From: Psoroptes ovis
Taxonomy: Eukaryota; Arthropoda; Arachnida; Sarcoptiformes; Psoroptidae
Length of the DNA stretch: 64,000 nt
NCBI GenBank assembly: GCA_002943765.1
Contig: PQWQ01000006.1
Span: forward strand, 3,712,903 to 3,776,902
Direction: 5' to 3'
Part shown: positions 43,595 through 56,212 of the stretch, in pieces
Layout: every line of letters starts with the position of its first letter
Position numbering within the stretch: position 1 is the first letter of the stretch
The notes under the pieces: generated by a model
What the model was told of the DNA's origin: nothing
Databases searched by the model: none
What the model saw: only the letters and a program-made list of their open reading frames with translations
Position numbers and translations under genes: made by a program

Positions 43595-45905
43595 ATGAAC
43601 ATTTTCAACAATAATCTTAATAATAATAATAATAATAACGATAATAATTCGAATAAAAATTCATATTCACGTTTTCAAGTAACCACAACTAACATCAATA
43701 TTGATGACCCTAATGATTTTCATTCAACGATACCGTTTCTTAATGATAATCACAATACTAATAATAATAATGGTGGCACAGATGGCATTGGAGGTGGCGC
43801 AGGAGGTACCGGCAGCGCTGGTTTAATGTATGATAATGATTTAACATTGAACGAACCATTATTTGAATTGGAAGAAAATAATAATAATAATAATACAGTT
43901 ACGACAACATCATCATCAACAAATTCATTTTATAATACATTTTATAAATATCGTAAATTAAAACAAAACAACAATAATTCATTCGATAATGTATTTACAC
44001 CACCATTATCATCGAAAAGACGATTATCATTTTTTCCACATTCGTCTGTCGTCGGCATTCCTTATTATAATGAAAGGATATTGGTTTATAATTTTTTACA
44101 ACGACCAACCGGTGTTTGGGCTATTGGTTATCATGTCTTCGTATCGTTAGCAGTAATTTATTGCCTTATATTGACAGTGATATCAACATCATCTAGTGAG
44201 TAAATGAGAACAATGTTTGCAATTTAAGTAATTAATTATTATTTAATTAAATATAGAATACACAGAATCCTTGGATAATGCCTTGAATACAATTGATTAT
44301 TTGATAGTTACATTTTTTATCATTGAATTCATTGCACGTATCTGGTCATCAGAATGCGTATCATATTATCAAGGATGGAAAGGGAAAATACGTTTTTTCA
44401 AGAATCCAATTCGAATAATTGATCTTTGTGTCATAGTTGTGTCATTAGCTGTATTGATCTCAAATATGCATGGTGAATTATTGATAACATCATTACGCGG
44501 TGTGCGTTTCATACAAATATTTCAAATGGTTAGATTAGATTTTAAATTTCGACCATGGCGCATGATGGCATCAGTTGTTTATTCACAACGTATACATTTA
44601 GCTATCGTTTTTTATATGGGATTTTTAGCACTGATATTCATTTCGTTCGTGATATATTTTGTTGAAAAAGACGCAAATGAAGATTTTGATAGCCTTGCAT
44701 CATCAATGTGGTGGGCAGTGATAACATTATGTACAATAGGGTACGGTGATATGTATCCTAAAACATCTACAGGCAAATTATTAGCATGTATTTGCTCAGT
44801 TATTGGTGTTTCAATATTTGCCTTACCTGCTGGCATTCTCGGTACTGGTTTAGCGTTGAAGGTAATGAAAATTTTGCAAATTAAATAATTTTGCTCTAAA
44901 AAACGAAAATAATTATTTTTGCCATGAAATTTTCATTTATCAAAATTATTCTATATGTTTGTTTAGGTACAAGAACAACAAAGACAATTGAAAATAAGTA
45001 AACGTAAACAACCGGCAGCGCGTCTAATACAATGTGCATGGAAATTATATGTAGCCGAACAAGAATTACTTCGTGCATCAAATAATAATGAAAATAATGT
45101 TATTAATAATAATAATAATAATTCAACAACACAAACTCAAAATTGTTTACGTTCAGTCATTTGGAAACGTTTTGATACAAATAAAAATAAATCAAAAACA
45201 TTAACATGGAAAGAAATAAATGGTCTATGTTTTGTGTTTGCTGTTAAATTTTGTATATCGAAAAGAGATTTCGTTAAAGCATTCAAACCATATGATATAA
45301 AAGATGTATTAGAACAATATGCTGCTGGACATGCTGATATGTTGGCTAAAATACGTTTAATGGATAATCGCTTAGAACGTATACAATCGAATTCTATCAC
45401 ATCTAAACAGCAACATGAAATACGTTTACGTTTTCTATCACATATTAATAGATTGGAATTGGAAATGCAAAAAATGCAAATCAATATAAATGATCTAATG
45501 CAATATCAAATAAATTCAAGATTAATTATAGAAAATTTATTAAAATATTTATTAGATCAACAATGTTCACTAAGATTTGCCCATACAAACAATGATAATA
45601 ATGATTGCCATTATGGCAATATTAGTATCAATAACAATTCATATAAATGTAAAATTTGTTCAAAAACAAATATTTCCAAAGAAAAATTATTAACAAAATT
45701 TCATCAATTAAATTTTGTCGATAAATTTGATCAAATATTTCAAACATTAAATCAAGATGTATTATTACATGTTCTAAGAAATTATTTTGGAAATAATGAT
45801 AACAATAATGAACAATGTCGATGTCAACCAAAGCTATGCTCAGCGACAAAATTTCCAAACAAGACCACCGTTAATTGCAGCCATAATAGACGATTATCAT
45901 TTTGA
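43595..45905 (+). CDS. KCNQ: Voltage-gated potassium channel, KCNQ (Kv7) family
   Basis: Three exons (43595-44195, 44257-44861, 44967-45905) give 714 residues. The N-terminal ~170 residues are Asn/Ser/Gly-rich. VYNFLQRPTG marks the KCNQ pre-S1 region. S1-S6 follow, with S4 SLRGVRFIQIFQMVRLD, the selectivity filter TLCTIGYGD and the S6 hinge ALPAGILGTG. The C-terminus has calmodulin-binding helix A (AARLIQCAWKLYVAE) and helix B (FKPYDIKDVLEQYAAGHADML), diagnostic for Kv7. In S4 the place of the usual fourth arginine (ILRML) is Gln (IFQMV), and the next loop carries extra Arg/Lys. It conducts the slow M-type current that sets neuronal or muscle excitability. The distal tail is Asn/Cys-rich and unlike vertebrate forms. 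A polyadenylation-like AATAAA lies near 46024. Confidence 0.95.
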
Positions 45906-46126
45906 TATGTTCTCCGGAAAATAAAACAATTTAATACTTTCAACAACTTAATATTGAATTTTTGTAAATTTTTTATATACTTTTTTTTACATTTTGATAT
46001 ATGTCTATTTTTTTTATATGAAAAATAAAAATTTTACGCCAAAAAAAAGCAAAACAGTCAAGTTCCTATGTGCATGCTTCATATATGCATTGCAGTGATG
46101 CCAACATTTTCCCAACATTTTTGCTT

Positions 46127-46591
46127 TCATTTTCCAATAGAGTGATAGCTATCGAAATTTGTTAAATATTTCCATTGAATTATCAATGTTGATAGACGAA
46201 TCGTTTTGGTTGCATATACGATCGTCATCAATAGATGGAATGTTGAAAATTTTTGAAAATTTGTTCGGTTATAAGCAAAATAAATGCACAAAAATAATGT
46301 ATCACATATCAATAAACATAAACATCTAAGTGTTTCAATACCATAATAATCGATTGAATCATTTGGCGATTGTTTTCGAAATAAATTACATCCATTATTT
46401 GCATTTTTCAAAATGCGTATACTTTGGTCGATAAAAAACAACGAATAAATGAATAGAAACCAATGTAAATTAATCAATTTTAAACATTCATTATGATTTG
46501 AATTGACGAAAAAACATGTGAATGAAATTGAAATATCAATCAATGATGTTACAAGTATGATAGCGCCATAAATTGTCTGATTCATGAGCAT
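46127..46591 (-). CDS. Orphan four-transmembrane protein, 154 residues
   Basis: Not recognised. A clear ATG at 46591 and a single exon. Four hydrophobic helices: IYGAIILVTSLIDISISFTCF, LHWFLFIYSLFFIDQSIRIL, LRCLCLLICDTLFLCIYFAY and LLMTIVYATKTIRLSTLIIQW. Short loops and the even helix number resemble tetraspan or MARVEL-type proteins, but no family motif is seen (no CCG of tetraspanins). Its 3' end converges with KCNQ (222 bp apart). A run of 24 T directly before the start may be a promoter-proximal tract. It may have more exons. Confidence 0.5.
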   Translation of the reverse strand: MLMNQTIYGAIILVTSLIDISISFTCFFVNSNHNECLKLINLHWFLFIYSLFFIDQSIRILKNANNGCNLFRKQSPNDSIDYYGIETLRCLCLLICDTLFLCIYFAYNRTNFQKFSTFHLLMTIVYATKTIRLSTLIIQWKYLTNFDSYHSIGK

Positions 46592-46903
46592 TTTTTTTTT
46601 TTTTTTTTTTTTTTGATTGAAATTTTTAAAAAATTTGATTTTTTAATCCAGAAAAACAGAGAAAAATAGTTCTCGAACAAAATTTTCGAAAAAATTCCAA
46701 TAATTCCAAACAAAAAAGTTTTTTTTTCAAAAAAAAAAAAAATTCATTTAATATGAAATAAATAAATGAATAGTTTGCGTGTTCAATGTGAATTAATTAC
46801 ATGTATTTTTTTTCACTCATAAAAAGGTCAACAAAATGATTTACAAAAAAAAAAAAAAAAAAAAAAAAATTCTTTCACTTTTTATCGAATCATATAAAAT
46901 TAA
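46592..46903. repeat. Homopolymer-rich spacer (T24 and A25 runs)
   Basis: T24 at 46591-46614 and A25 at 46845-46869 frame about 230 bp of AT-rich DNA between two minus-strand genes. Long pure homopolymers in arthropod genomes are usually microsatellite-like; no target duplication flanks them, so retroposition is not supported. Confidence 0.5.
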
Positions 46904-49900
46904 TCATGTCCATTGTGTATTCAATAATGAATTTTCTAAACAATTTTTCAATTTAAATGATGAAATTTTTGATGTGTGATATTTGGTCGTTGCTTCTGTT
47001 GTTAATGTTGCTAGTGGCGATTGTTGATGGCGAATTCTTCTATTCTTGAAACATCTTTTCATTTTAATTACTGATAAAAATATTAATAATAATAATGTTG
47101 TCTGTATGAAACATGCTATCATACAAATTATGAATAAATTCATTGGCTCAAAACAGAGATAATTTTTATTTAATATTTGATATGATTCGAATATTGTTGT
47201 TGTTGATGATGATGATGATGATTTTTCTAATGTCACAATTGATTTATCATTATAATTAGTTATTATTTCATCCGTCTGATTTGATATGGGATTATTGTAT
47301 TCTTTTGAGCGGTAATTATTATTTGAATCATCAGCAATGAATTCGTTCCTTTTATTTATTATTAATGATTTTGATAATTTTGTCATTGATACAATATCAC
47401 CATAATTTTCATCGTCATCAACCTCATCATCAATATCCAATGATGCAAAACGACGCCTACGTCTACGTCCATATGATGTAACCATTTCTATACCTGAATA
47501 ACTTCGGCCATTGGCCACTTGACATTGAACCTATTGTTATTTTGATTGAAATAGTAAAAATAAAATAAATAAAAAGAAAAAATTAATCAAGCGAAAATAC
47601 TATTGAGATTTCAACTATAACAATGACAGCATAAAAAAAATGAATTACATCGAGATTCTTTCTCCACGCAACTTGTTCAACAAACAAGAATCATAATAAT
47701 AATAGCAATAATAATAATAATCGCTATAATAATTACCGGTTTACATTGATCAAGACAAGTTTCAACTTCAACTTGTATGACTAAAATTGAACCACCCGTA
47801 AAAGTAAAAGCCTCCAAATAACTTTCAAGTGTTTTACCATTTTCATTCAAAAGACGAACTTCTCGCATCATTTTCATTTGAGACGGACAACTATAAATTT
47901 TATTTTTTCAAATAACAATAGAAAAAAAAATGAAAACGTGAGTATAATCAATGAACCATAATAGATGTAAGTGTATAATAATAATTGAATTGACAAACTT
48001 TGTGAAATTTGAAAAAAATGGCAAACATTAATAATAATGATAAAATAGAAAAAAATGGAAATAATAATAATCATAATAATAATAAATTTAGTAAAACAAA
48101 CCCTTTATTATCGATCAATGTAAAATTATTGTTAGGATTTTGATTATCTTTTGCGATAAGATTTCTAACAAATATCCCATATGTATTTTCATCACTCATA
48201 CGTATTTGTACTCGAATTATATCACCGATCGATACTTCATCGATATCATTACCCCAATGATCGACCAAATGTAATGATAATTCTGGAAGTTTTGCTGTAC
48301 CTTTCAATTTATCTGTAGATATTTCTCTACGAATTCAAATAAAAGAAAATGAGATCTATATCATTTGAATAATAAAGCTTAAAACAATAATAGTAATAAT
48401 ATTCACCCTTTTATTTGAAGATCAATTTGGGCAATGCTTGAATTTTTTATATCAAATTTACAAAATATGCCTAAAGCTAAATCTTTTGTTGTCAATACAA
48501 GATCATGATGCTGTATAATAATATCATTGGTAAATCGTCCAGGTGTTGGCTGTTTTGTATTGCATTTCATTAATTTAGTATTATTATCCGAAATAATAGC
48601 ATTAGTGTTATTATTGTCATCAACATCATCAATATATGGAAGTGATAGATTGAAATTAAATTGATTCAAAATATTATTAAAACATGTTTTTGGCTGATTT
48701 TGTGCATAAATTTTTCCACTGAATAATTTTGATGCTTCAATTTGTATGTTCATCGATTTCGATTGACATAATACGGTTACTGTTTTTTTACGAGTATGAT
48801 TGAACGAAAAAAAATTAAATTGAACTAAGATAAATGAGATAATCTTTCAACATGGAAATAATTACCATTGAAACAGGTTGAAATTTCATAAGTGATTATG
48901 TTGTCATCAAAAATATATGGCTGCTGAAGAAAATGTGTGGTTGATATTTCATTCAAGTGACTAATACGGCAAATTTTATCGAAAAAATCATATTGAAATG
49001 ATTTACAGATTGATGAAAGACAAATATCTTTACATTCCATTAACGTACTAACATTAGTTTGAATATAATCATAAGTTTTCAGACGATATTTCGACAATTT
49101 TTTCAGATCACAAAATTTTTTTTCAGGTTCAATTTGACATTTATTTTCAACGAAAAATATTTGTTCAATGAATGGATTCGTTTTCAGAAATTTTATTTGA
49201 ATTTCATTTCGATTCTTTAATCGATTTGAATCGTCAATCAATGTATCACGATCAATATTGAATAATATACAATTTTTATCAATTTCATTATAAATTATTG
49301 ATCGACAGTTGAATTCGATCCAATTCAAACATAATTCATTACATTTAAGAATTGAATGAATATTTTTCAATATAACTTTTTTAATGATATTATTATTCAA
49401 AAATTTTTGTATCGGATAATTAATGGTATAGCCGATAACACTTTCGAATGCCCATTGTTTGTTTTTACATCTATTATAATTATCTATGATTATTTTTGAT
49501 TGAGAATTTCAAAAACCATTAAATTCTAAGCTAGTGACTTGAGAAAAATATAGAGAAACCGACCTGAAATGCAAATTTTTTTACCAAAAACATTTATAGA
49601 TGTTTTGTTTGATTGTATCAGACTATCATCGTCGATAATATTATCGATAATTAATTGACATTGATGACCATCATGATTGATGCCATTACAATGATCATTA
49701 TCAATACATAAATTTAAACATTCATATAAATTACATTCATATCGATTTGATTGTATCGAATTTCTTTCATCATTCGAAATATATTCATAACCCGAATATA
49801 GAATATATGTTTTTAAATTACAATTCATCGTTGATTCTTTTGATGGTGAATTGTAAAAAATTTTGCAGAAACAAAAAAAAATATTGATTTTTGAAATTTT

Positions 49901-50068
49901 CCAATAAAAAACACATTAAAACTTACCATTTGACTTATTGATTATTCGATCATTGTCAAGTGTTGACGCGGGTGAAATTAAATGATTTATTAATTGATAA
50001 AAAATCACTGAAATTATTGGTGTTGATGATGATGATGGAGAAAATTTCCGAAATATTAGATTCAACAT
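46904..50068 (-). CDS. PAN/Apple + zona pellucida (ZP) domain transmembrane protein, nompA-like
   Basis: Seven minus-strand exons (50068-49927, 49836-49564, 49483-48866, 48779-48407, 48326-48102, 47890-47737, 47530-46904) give 803 residues, all in phase. Order: signal-like N-terminus (PIISVIFYQLINHLIS); three PAN/Apple-like repeats with paired Cys (exon 2; NKQWAFESVIGYTI... and CDLKKLSKYRLKTYDY in exon 3); then a ZP domain (VLCQSKSMNIQIEASKLFSG, QHHDLVLTTKDLAL.IFC, LVDHWGNDI, DNKGCP, VEVETCLDQCKP); a furin site GRRRRRRFAS; a transmembrane helix (PMNLFIICMIACFIQTTLLLL); and a short cytoplasmic tail. PAN repeats plus ZP and a furin site match NompA, which links mechanosensory dendrites to cuticle. 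Function is inferred from domain layout. An upstream in-frame ATG at 50098 is also possible. Confidence 0.85.
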
Positions 50069-53000
50069 TTTAATTTCTTTATTATTCTTCGTTTTCAAAT
50101 GTTTTCACGCTATAATTTGATAATAATTATATCATTATCATTTTAAATCATTATTTGTTTTTTCATTATTCTTTCAATTATTTTGTTGTCATTTTTCCAT
50201 TATAAACAATTGAGTTATCAATTTATAATTGTTTTATCAAATCTTGATTGTTTTATTTTACAAAAATTGATTGAAAATAATGATTGAAAAATAAAACAAT
50301 TTTAATTGTTTTTTCTTTGTTTTATTATTTGTCATTCAATTTCAAAGAACAAACAAAAAACGAACGAACTGAAACTAAAACAAATTTGCTTTACAAGTTC
50401 ATTAACTTGATTTTTTTTCTTTCATTAATTTCGATTGAAATTAAACAATATCACACATAATACACAAACACACCATTGTCATCGATATTATTCTTGTTTT
50501 GTTTTTGTTTATATTTTGTTCATCGTGAACAATTTCATGGTATTTTTTTGAATTTATTCGTCAAAGTTAATCACATAATTTATTATATTGAACGAAACAC
50601 AGAGAAAAATATTTGAAAATTTTAGTTATTTTGTCAAACAAACTTTGAACTGAAAAACAATTGCTTGAAATTGTGATTATCACAAACAAACACAGTCAAA
50701 CCAAATCAACCGAATGAAAGAAATGAAATAACAAAAAAAAAATTGAAAAACTAAATAATACACAAAAAACCCTACCGAACATCTTGATGTGTGATTTGAT
50801 GTTGTCGAATAATATAATTTGAAATGAGCGTTCTGTGTATGTATGGATGGATGGTGAGGTAAAACATGGAGAAAAAATTTTAAAATGAAATGAAATTCTC
50901 TTCTTCTTCAAAAAACTTGTGGAATAAAGACAGAAAATGAAGAAACAGATGAAAAAATAATTTTACGATGGCCGGGTATAACATGAATATGGAGAAATTT
51001 TTGAAGAAGAAAAATAATTTTTTTCCCCTTATTTATTCACTTTAGTATGGTGTATTATTCTTGTTATTGTTATTATCAACATTTGATAATAATATTTTAA
51101 TATTAATATTATTATTTTATCATTATTACCATTACATAACTCTTAATAATAATAAAATGAAATTTTCAAACATTTCTTGTTTTTGTTGTTTTTGGTGTTT
51201 TGTTGCTGCACGATGTTATTATGTTTGTCTGTCTGTGTGTGTGTATGTTTAGTTCATTGGTATCGTGGTATTCAGTGGTTATCGTACACTAAACCACGAA
51301 TAAATAAATACTAACCAATATAACAATATTAAGATTGAAAAAGAGTGTCTAGTTTGGGCATTGTGTTGTTGTTTTTTTCAAAAAAAAAATTATTTCAATC
51401 CAGAGGTTGAATGTTTGTTGATCGGTTGTTTGGTTGATTGTTTGGTTGTTGTTATGAAGGAATAACCCAAACAAACAAACAAATAAAAAAACGAATCGAT
51501 AAAGGATTTTGGTTTTCGATTTATTCAAAGTTTATTTTATTTTTTCACCTTTTGCCATCAAGCCACCATGAAGGAAATAATGTGATTGCTGCATCATTTT
51601 TTTTCCGAATATCAGCACGCTAGCTGATGCTTGGGAATGCTCGAATATTAGAGGATAAGAACTGCAATTCAACAATTGCATTGGTCAAACATCTCCTCGA
51701 TTATTATTATTGTTAATATTATCGATATTAATTTCAAATTATTATTTTTTAAGAAGTTCTTAGAGGAAGAAGGTTCATAATTGTACAATTTTCCTGATTT
51801 GATTTTATTCAATTCATTTGTTGTAAATGAAAGAAAATGATGAATGATGGATTTAATTTGATTTTTTTTTCGGTTTTGGTTTAGGCCTACACAAGAATTA
51901 TTCATTCATTTGATGATTCATTTTTTTCTTTGAAAAGATCCAGATTTTTTATTTGATTTTATTTTTTTTCTTTTTCATATTTTTTACATTCATTCATTTA
52001 TTATTCAATACTCGTATAGAGATTTCTGCTTTTATTTGCTTATCTATTGTCGATTATAATAAAATTTTGATTTTTTTTTCATTCAATATATTGAATGGAC
52101 AATGACCCTATGCATCTATATTTTTTTCTGTTCCTTATTTGAATTAAGAATGGAAAAATTGTTATCATTTTTTGCCCATATAATTGATTAGGATGGAATC
52201 ATAAAATTGATTGAATTTAATCAATCAATTGCCACACAAATATTGATTTGAATCGATTGATTGATTGATTGTATAATCATTTTCATTATTTATCAAAGAT
52301 AAGATGTAGGAAATCTTTTATCTTTCACCCTTAAATCCTTGTAAATTACATTAAAATTCATCATCATCATCATTATTTCATTCAATGATATACAATATGA
52401 TTTATATATGTTATCATTATTATCTAACGTAATTAGATTTGTAGTTTATTTAATTTCATTCTTCTTCGGTTCAAAATTTTTACACTGAGATAATCATTTT
52501 ATATACAATGTCTACAATATATTAAATAGAAAAAAATACACTAAATTATCATTAATTCAGCAAAAAAATATACACAAAAGATTAGATTGTATATTATGAA
52601 TGAGTCTTTTGGTTTTCATTATTTAGCATCATCTTAATGATGAGAAATTCATTTATTTTTTCTTCATTCATTCAATATTCAATGAAAAAAACAATCAAAC
52701 GATAGACAACCGAGAGGAAAAAAATTCCATGCTTCAATTGTGTTGACATTCACAAATAATTGACAATGAAAAATTGAATCCAGAATTCTTCAGTCAGAGA
52801 AACAAAGATTAAACGATGAAAAAAACAGTAATTAAAACTTATTTATTACTCGATAAAATTATGTGAATTTTTCACTAAATTTTCCTAAGATTCTTCACAT
52901 GTTATTATTTGTGGTTTCATATGTGAAAAATATGTATTAATGAGCACATACATCTTTGAAGAATTAGTGTTTAAACTATAATTTTATGTCATTTTTTTCT

Positions 53001-54790
53001 GCTAATTTTTCATAATCAAATTTGGGTAAATAGAGTAAAAGAAATGACTGAAAGAATGAATAAATGAAACAAACACACAAACAAACAGAGAAAAATCAAA
53101 TTCACATCATTATTAAATGAATTCAAGAACAAAACAAAATGAAAACCAAGTAATAAAAATTCATTTATTCATTAACATAGAAATTGGAAACAAAACAAAA
53201 CGAAAAACACAAAAACAATGGTCGAGATAATTGTTAATTATTTTTACCTTTTGTTTTATTATTATAATTTTAATTAAAAGGTGTAACAAATTTTTCGTCG
53301 GAATTTTTAATGAGAACAAACCATAAACATAATGAATGAACAAATGCTTTGTTCGATTTGATCAAATGTTTCAATTCTTGTTATGTTTCTATTCTCCTGT
53401 TTCCATTTACTCATCATTCATCAATTCACCGGAAAACGATGATGTTGTTGATGATGATCGCATAAACTTGACCACGAAACAAACCATAAGCTGTGTTGTG
53501 TTCATCATTGTTTGTTTAGTGTTTGCTTGCTTTTTTTTTTTGCTAATAAAAAATTTCATCCATCAAAATTGATAAATTTGAATTTGTAGTCGAAATGTGG
53601 TGTAGGATTTTTTCTGACCATCGAGAAAATGATGATAAATGATTGAATATAATTCTTCTACTTCATCATATTCATTCCTTCATTCATTTTAAGAAGATAA
53701 TCATCTTTTCATATATTCAAAATTCATAGACTTTTTCCCGATTATTATTATTATTAAAAATGCAATGAAATACACATCTTTACCATAATTTTGAAAGGTC
53801 AATCATTATTTTCAATTTTATTCAGATATTATTATCATTGATACTAGTATTTGAAGTCGTTGAATTCTATGAATTCGATGAATGATTGAATGAAAAAATC
53901 AATAATTTTTTTGTTTGTTTGAATTCAATTCAATTGAATTGGAGATCTTTTTTTTTCGTTTGCCTAAAAAATCAATTGATTTTTCTATTTTTCAATTGAA
54001 ATATTGGAAAAAAGAAAATTGATCAAACAAACAAACAAACATTAGCCTATTATATTGACTATTTTATGCCAATCGGTCATTGTGGCCATTTCCGTGGTAA
54101 TCGAAGGGCAAATGCATATTTTTTTTCTTCAAAATATGGTCAATTCTTTGTTGATTTGTATGGCGTTTTTCGATACTTCTGCATTTATTTCATCTTTTTC
54201 TTCTTCAAAATACTACTTTCAGAATTGAACACATTTGAATTGATAAATGATGATGTTGATGGTGATGATGACAACAAGAAATTAATAATAACGATATATC
54301 AATTATTTATTTATTTATTTTATTCATTTATTTTTCGGACAGGAGGCATTTTTCTTTCATGTTTTAAGCATTTTGTGTCAATTCAATGTGTATAAATGTC
54401 GAAAAAGTTCGAAAATAATAATAATGACCCCTTATGTATGGTTATTTGTCATTATCCTCATTTTTTTTCTTTTTTATTGAGGTGCAATCAAATCTATGAA
54501 AAGTTTATGAAATATCATTATATTATTAAGTATTTACCTGGGAATCAATTTTTTTTCCAAGTTTTTTTTTAATTTTGTTTAATTTTTATTTATTTCTCAA
54601 GTTTATTTTATTTCACTTGATTGATATTCATTATTTTTTTTAAGGAAAATTGAAATTATTGAATAAAAATTTTTTAATTTCTGAATTTTTCGGTAAATAT
54701 CTAAGAATTTTGAATGCATAGGAATAAGTGTATTCATGTTTTTAAGATACTAAAATAGTAAAATCGATTATTTTTTATTTTCAAAAGATT
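50069..54790. other. Non-coding stretch of about 4.7 kb, no gene recognised
   Basis: AT-rich sequence with many short homopolymers, ATT/AAT and AAAC/GTTT repeats (for example GTTT-type near 54028-54040). Short ORFs on both strands (for example 54066-54395) have Phe/Ile-rich composition expected of AT-rich random sequence. It lies between the starts or ends of the nompA-like and Asn-rich genes, so promoters for the former should be at the left end. Confidence 0.5.
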
Positions 54791-56212
54791 TTATTGTTTA
54801 AAATGAAATGTATTCTTCAATATAGGAAATGTTGGACGTGTTTGTTGATCATCATGTCGATTAGGGAAAAATAATTGTCGAGTATGTTGTTGTGGTTGAT
54901 CGCGATCACGGTCCCTTTCTCTATCTCGATCTCTGTCTCGTTCTCGGTCTCTATCTCGATCTCGATCACGTTGTTGTGGATTATTACCATTCATCATTGA
55001 TTGATCTCTTTCACGTCTTGAATCTCTACGATCTCTTGAATCTTTTTGACGATCACGTTGATCTCTTTGCGGTTGTTGTTGTTGCTGTTGTTGGCCATCA
55101 ATACCATTTCCTAAACGGTCCCAATAATCACGAAGGTTACTCATACGTATTCCATTGTTTAAACGATTAAAATGTCGTTGATAATTGTTTATACGGAAAA
55201 AATTTGGACTTTGTTGTCGATTTTCTTCATTTTCATCATTACTATCGTCATCATTGCCATTATTATTATCATTGTCATTATCATCATCATTTGAATCATA
55301 ATTAATGCTATTATTATTGCTATTATTATCATCATTCTTAATAAATCCAATTCCACCATTATTAAATGGTGATGATAATAATCGACTAATGCCACCACGA
55401 TATACACCGAGTATAGGATTGTCTCTCATCCATATTGCATTACGCTTTCGACGTCTACGTCCAACCAAAAATTTTTCAATATCATTGATAGCTTCAGTTG
55501 ATGAATCATTATTATTATTGTTATTATTATTATTATTATTGCTGTTATTATTGCGATTATTCATATTGTTTTTGCCTTGATTATTATTATTTTTGAAGTT
55601 AGAATTATTATTATTATTAGCACCTCTAGCATTATTGTTATCATTATTATTATTATTCATACGATTTGAATTACGATTTTGTCCAAGCCATGAATCCGAT
55701 TGACGATTGGTTCCATTATTATTATGATGATTGTGATTATTATTTCTATTACGCCAATTAGATGATGATGATGCTTGATTATATTCACCATTATTATTAT
55801 TATTATTACTGAAGCCAAAATTATCAAAATTATTACGATTATTATTATTATTATTACCGTTATTGGCATTACAATCTTCATTATTATTATTATTTTGATT
55901 ATTATTCTGATTATTACGATGATTAAAACCAGTGTTGCCAGTGGAACCACCACTATCAGTATTTGAACATCGACGTTTATTTCCCATCATAACACATCTT
56001 TGATTGTTATTGCTATTATTGTTGCTGTTATTATTATTACTACCATTACTATTGCTATTAGAATTTCTATCATTATTACCATTACTATTATTATTATTAT
56101 TATTATTGCTGGATTTATTTGGTGATGATAATGATGGAATAATCATCATTATAATGATTAAAATAATCATAAACATTATAACTTTAAATCGTTGATGTAA
56201 TATCATCATCAT
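54791..56212 (-). CDS. Asn-rich secreted protein with furin-type site and Arg-Asp repeat tail
   Basis: 473 residues, single exon, function unknown. A signal peptide (VIMFMIILIIIMMIIPSLS) is followed by about 200 residues dominated by Asn (over half in places), with Ser, Gly and Arg. Residues ~248-258 read FLVGRRRRKRNAIW, a strong proprotein-convertase site. A more complex middle (MRDNPILGVYRGGISRLLSS, then SNLRDYWDRLGNGI) might be the released peptide. The tail is Arg/Asp/Glu repeats (RDRDRDRERDRD) and ends in RPTFPILKNTFHFKQ. The layout recalls a prepro-peptide or matrix protein with low-complexity spacers. The AAT/ATT microsatellite encoding the Asn runs (about 55230-56110) explains several false ORFs on the opposite strand. 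Confidence 0.6.
   Translation of the reverse strand: MMMILHQRFKVIMFMIILIIIMMIIPSLSSPNKSSNNNNNNNSNGNNDRNSNSNSNGSNNNNSNNNSNNNQRCVMMGNKRRCSNTDSGGSTGNTGFNHRNNQNNNQNNNNNEDCNANNGNNNNNNRNNFDNFGFSNNNNNNGEYNQASSSSNWRNRNNNHNHHNNNGTNRQSDSWLGQNRNSNRMNNNNNDNNNARGANNNNNSNFKNNNNQGKNNMNNRNNNSNNNNNNNNNNNDSSTEAINDIEKFLVGRRRRKRNAIWMRDNPILGVYRGGISRLLSSPFNNGGIGFIKNDDNNSNNNSINYDSNDDDNDNDNNNGNDDDSNDENEENRQQSPNFFRINNYQRHFNRLNNGIRMSNLRDYWDRLGNGIDGQQQQQQQPQRDQRDRQKDSRDRRDSRRERDQSMMNGNNPQQRDRDRDRDRERDRDRDRERDRDRDQPQQHTRQLFFPNRHDDQQTRPTFPILKNTFHFKQ

Noticed and set aside
46591..46869. T24 and A25 runs considered as ends of a retroposed copy
   Set aside because: No target-site duplication and no coding relic between them; better read as homopolymer microsatellites.
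54066..54395. Plus-strand ORF of 109 codons
   Set aside because: Phe/Ile/Asp-rich composition from simple AT repeats, no signal or domain.
55305..56195. Several Leu/Ile-rich ORFs on the plus strand and another minus frame
   Set aside because: They are shadows of the AAT/ATT repeats coding the Asn runs of the minus-strand gene.
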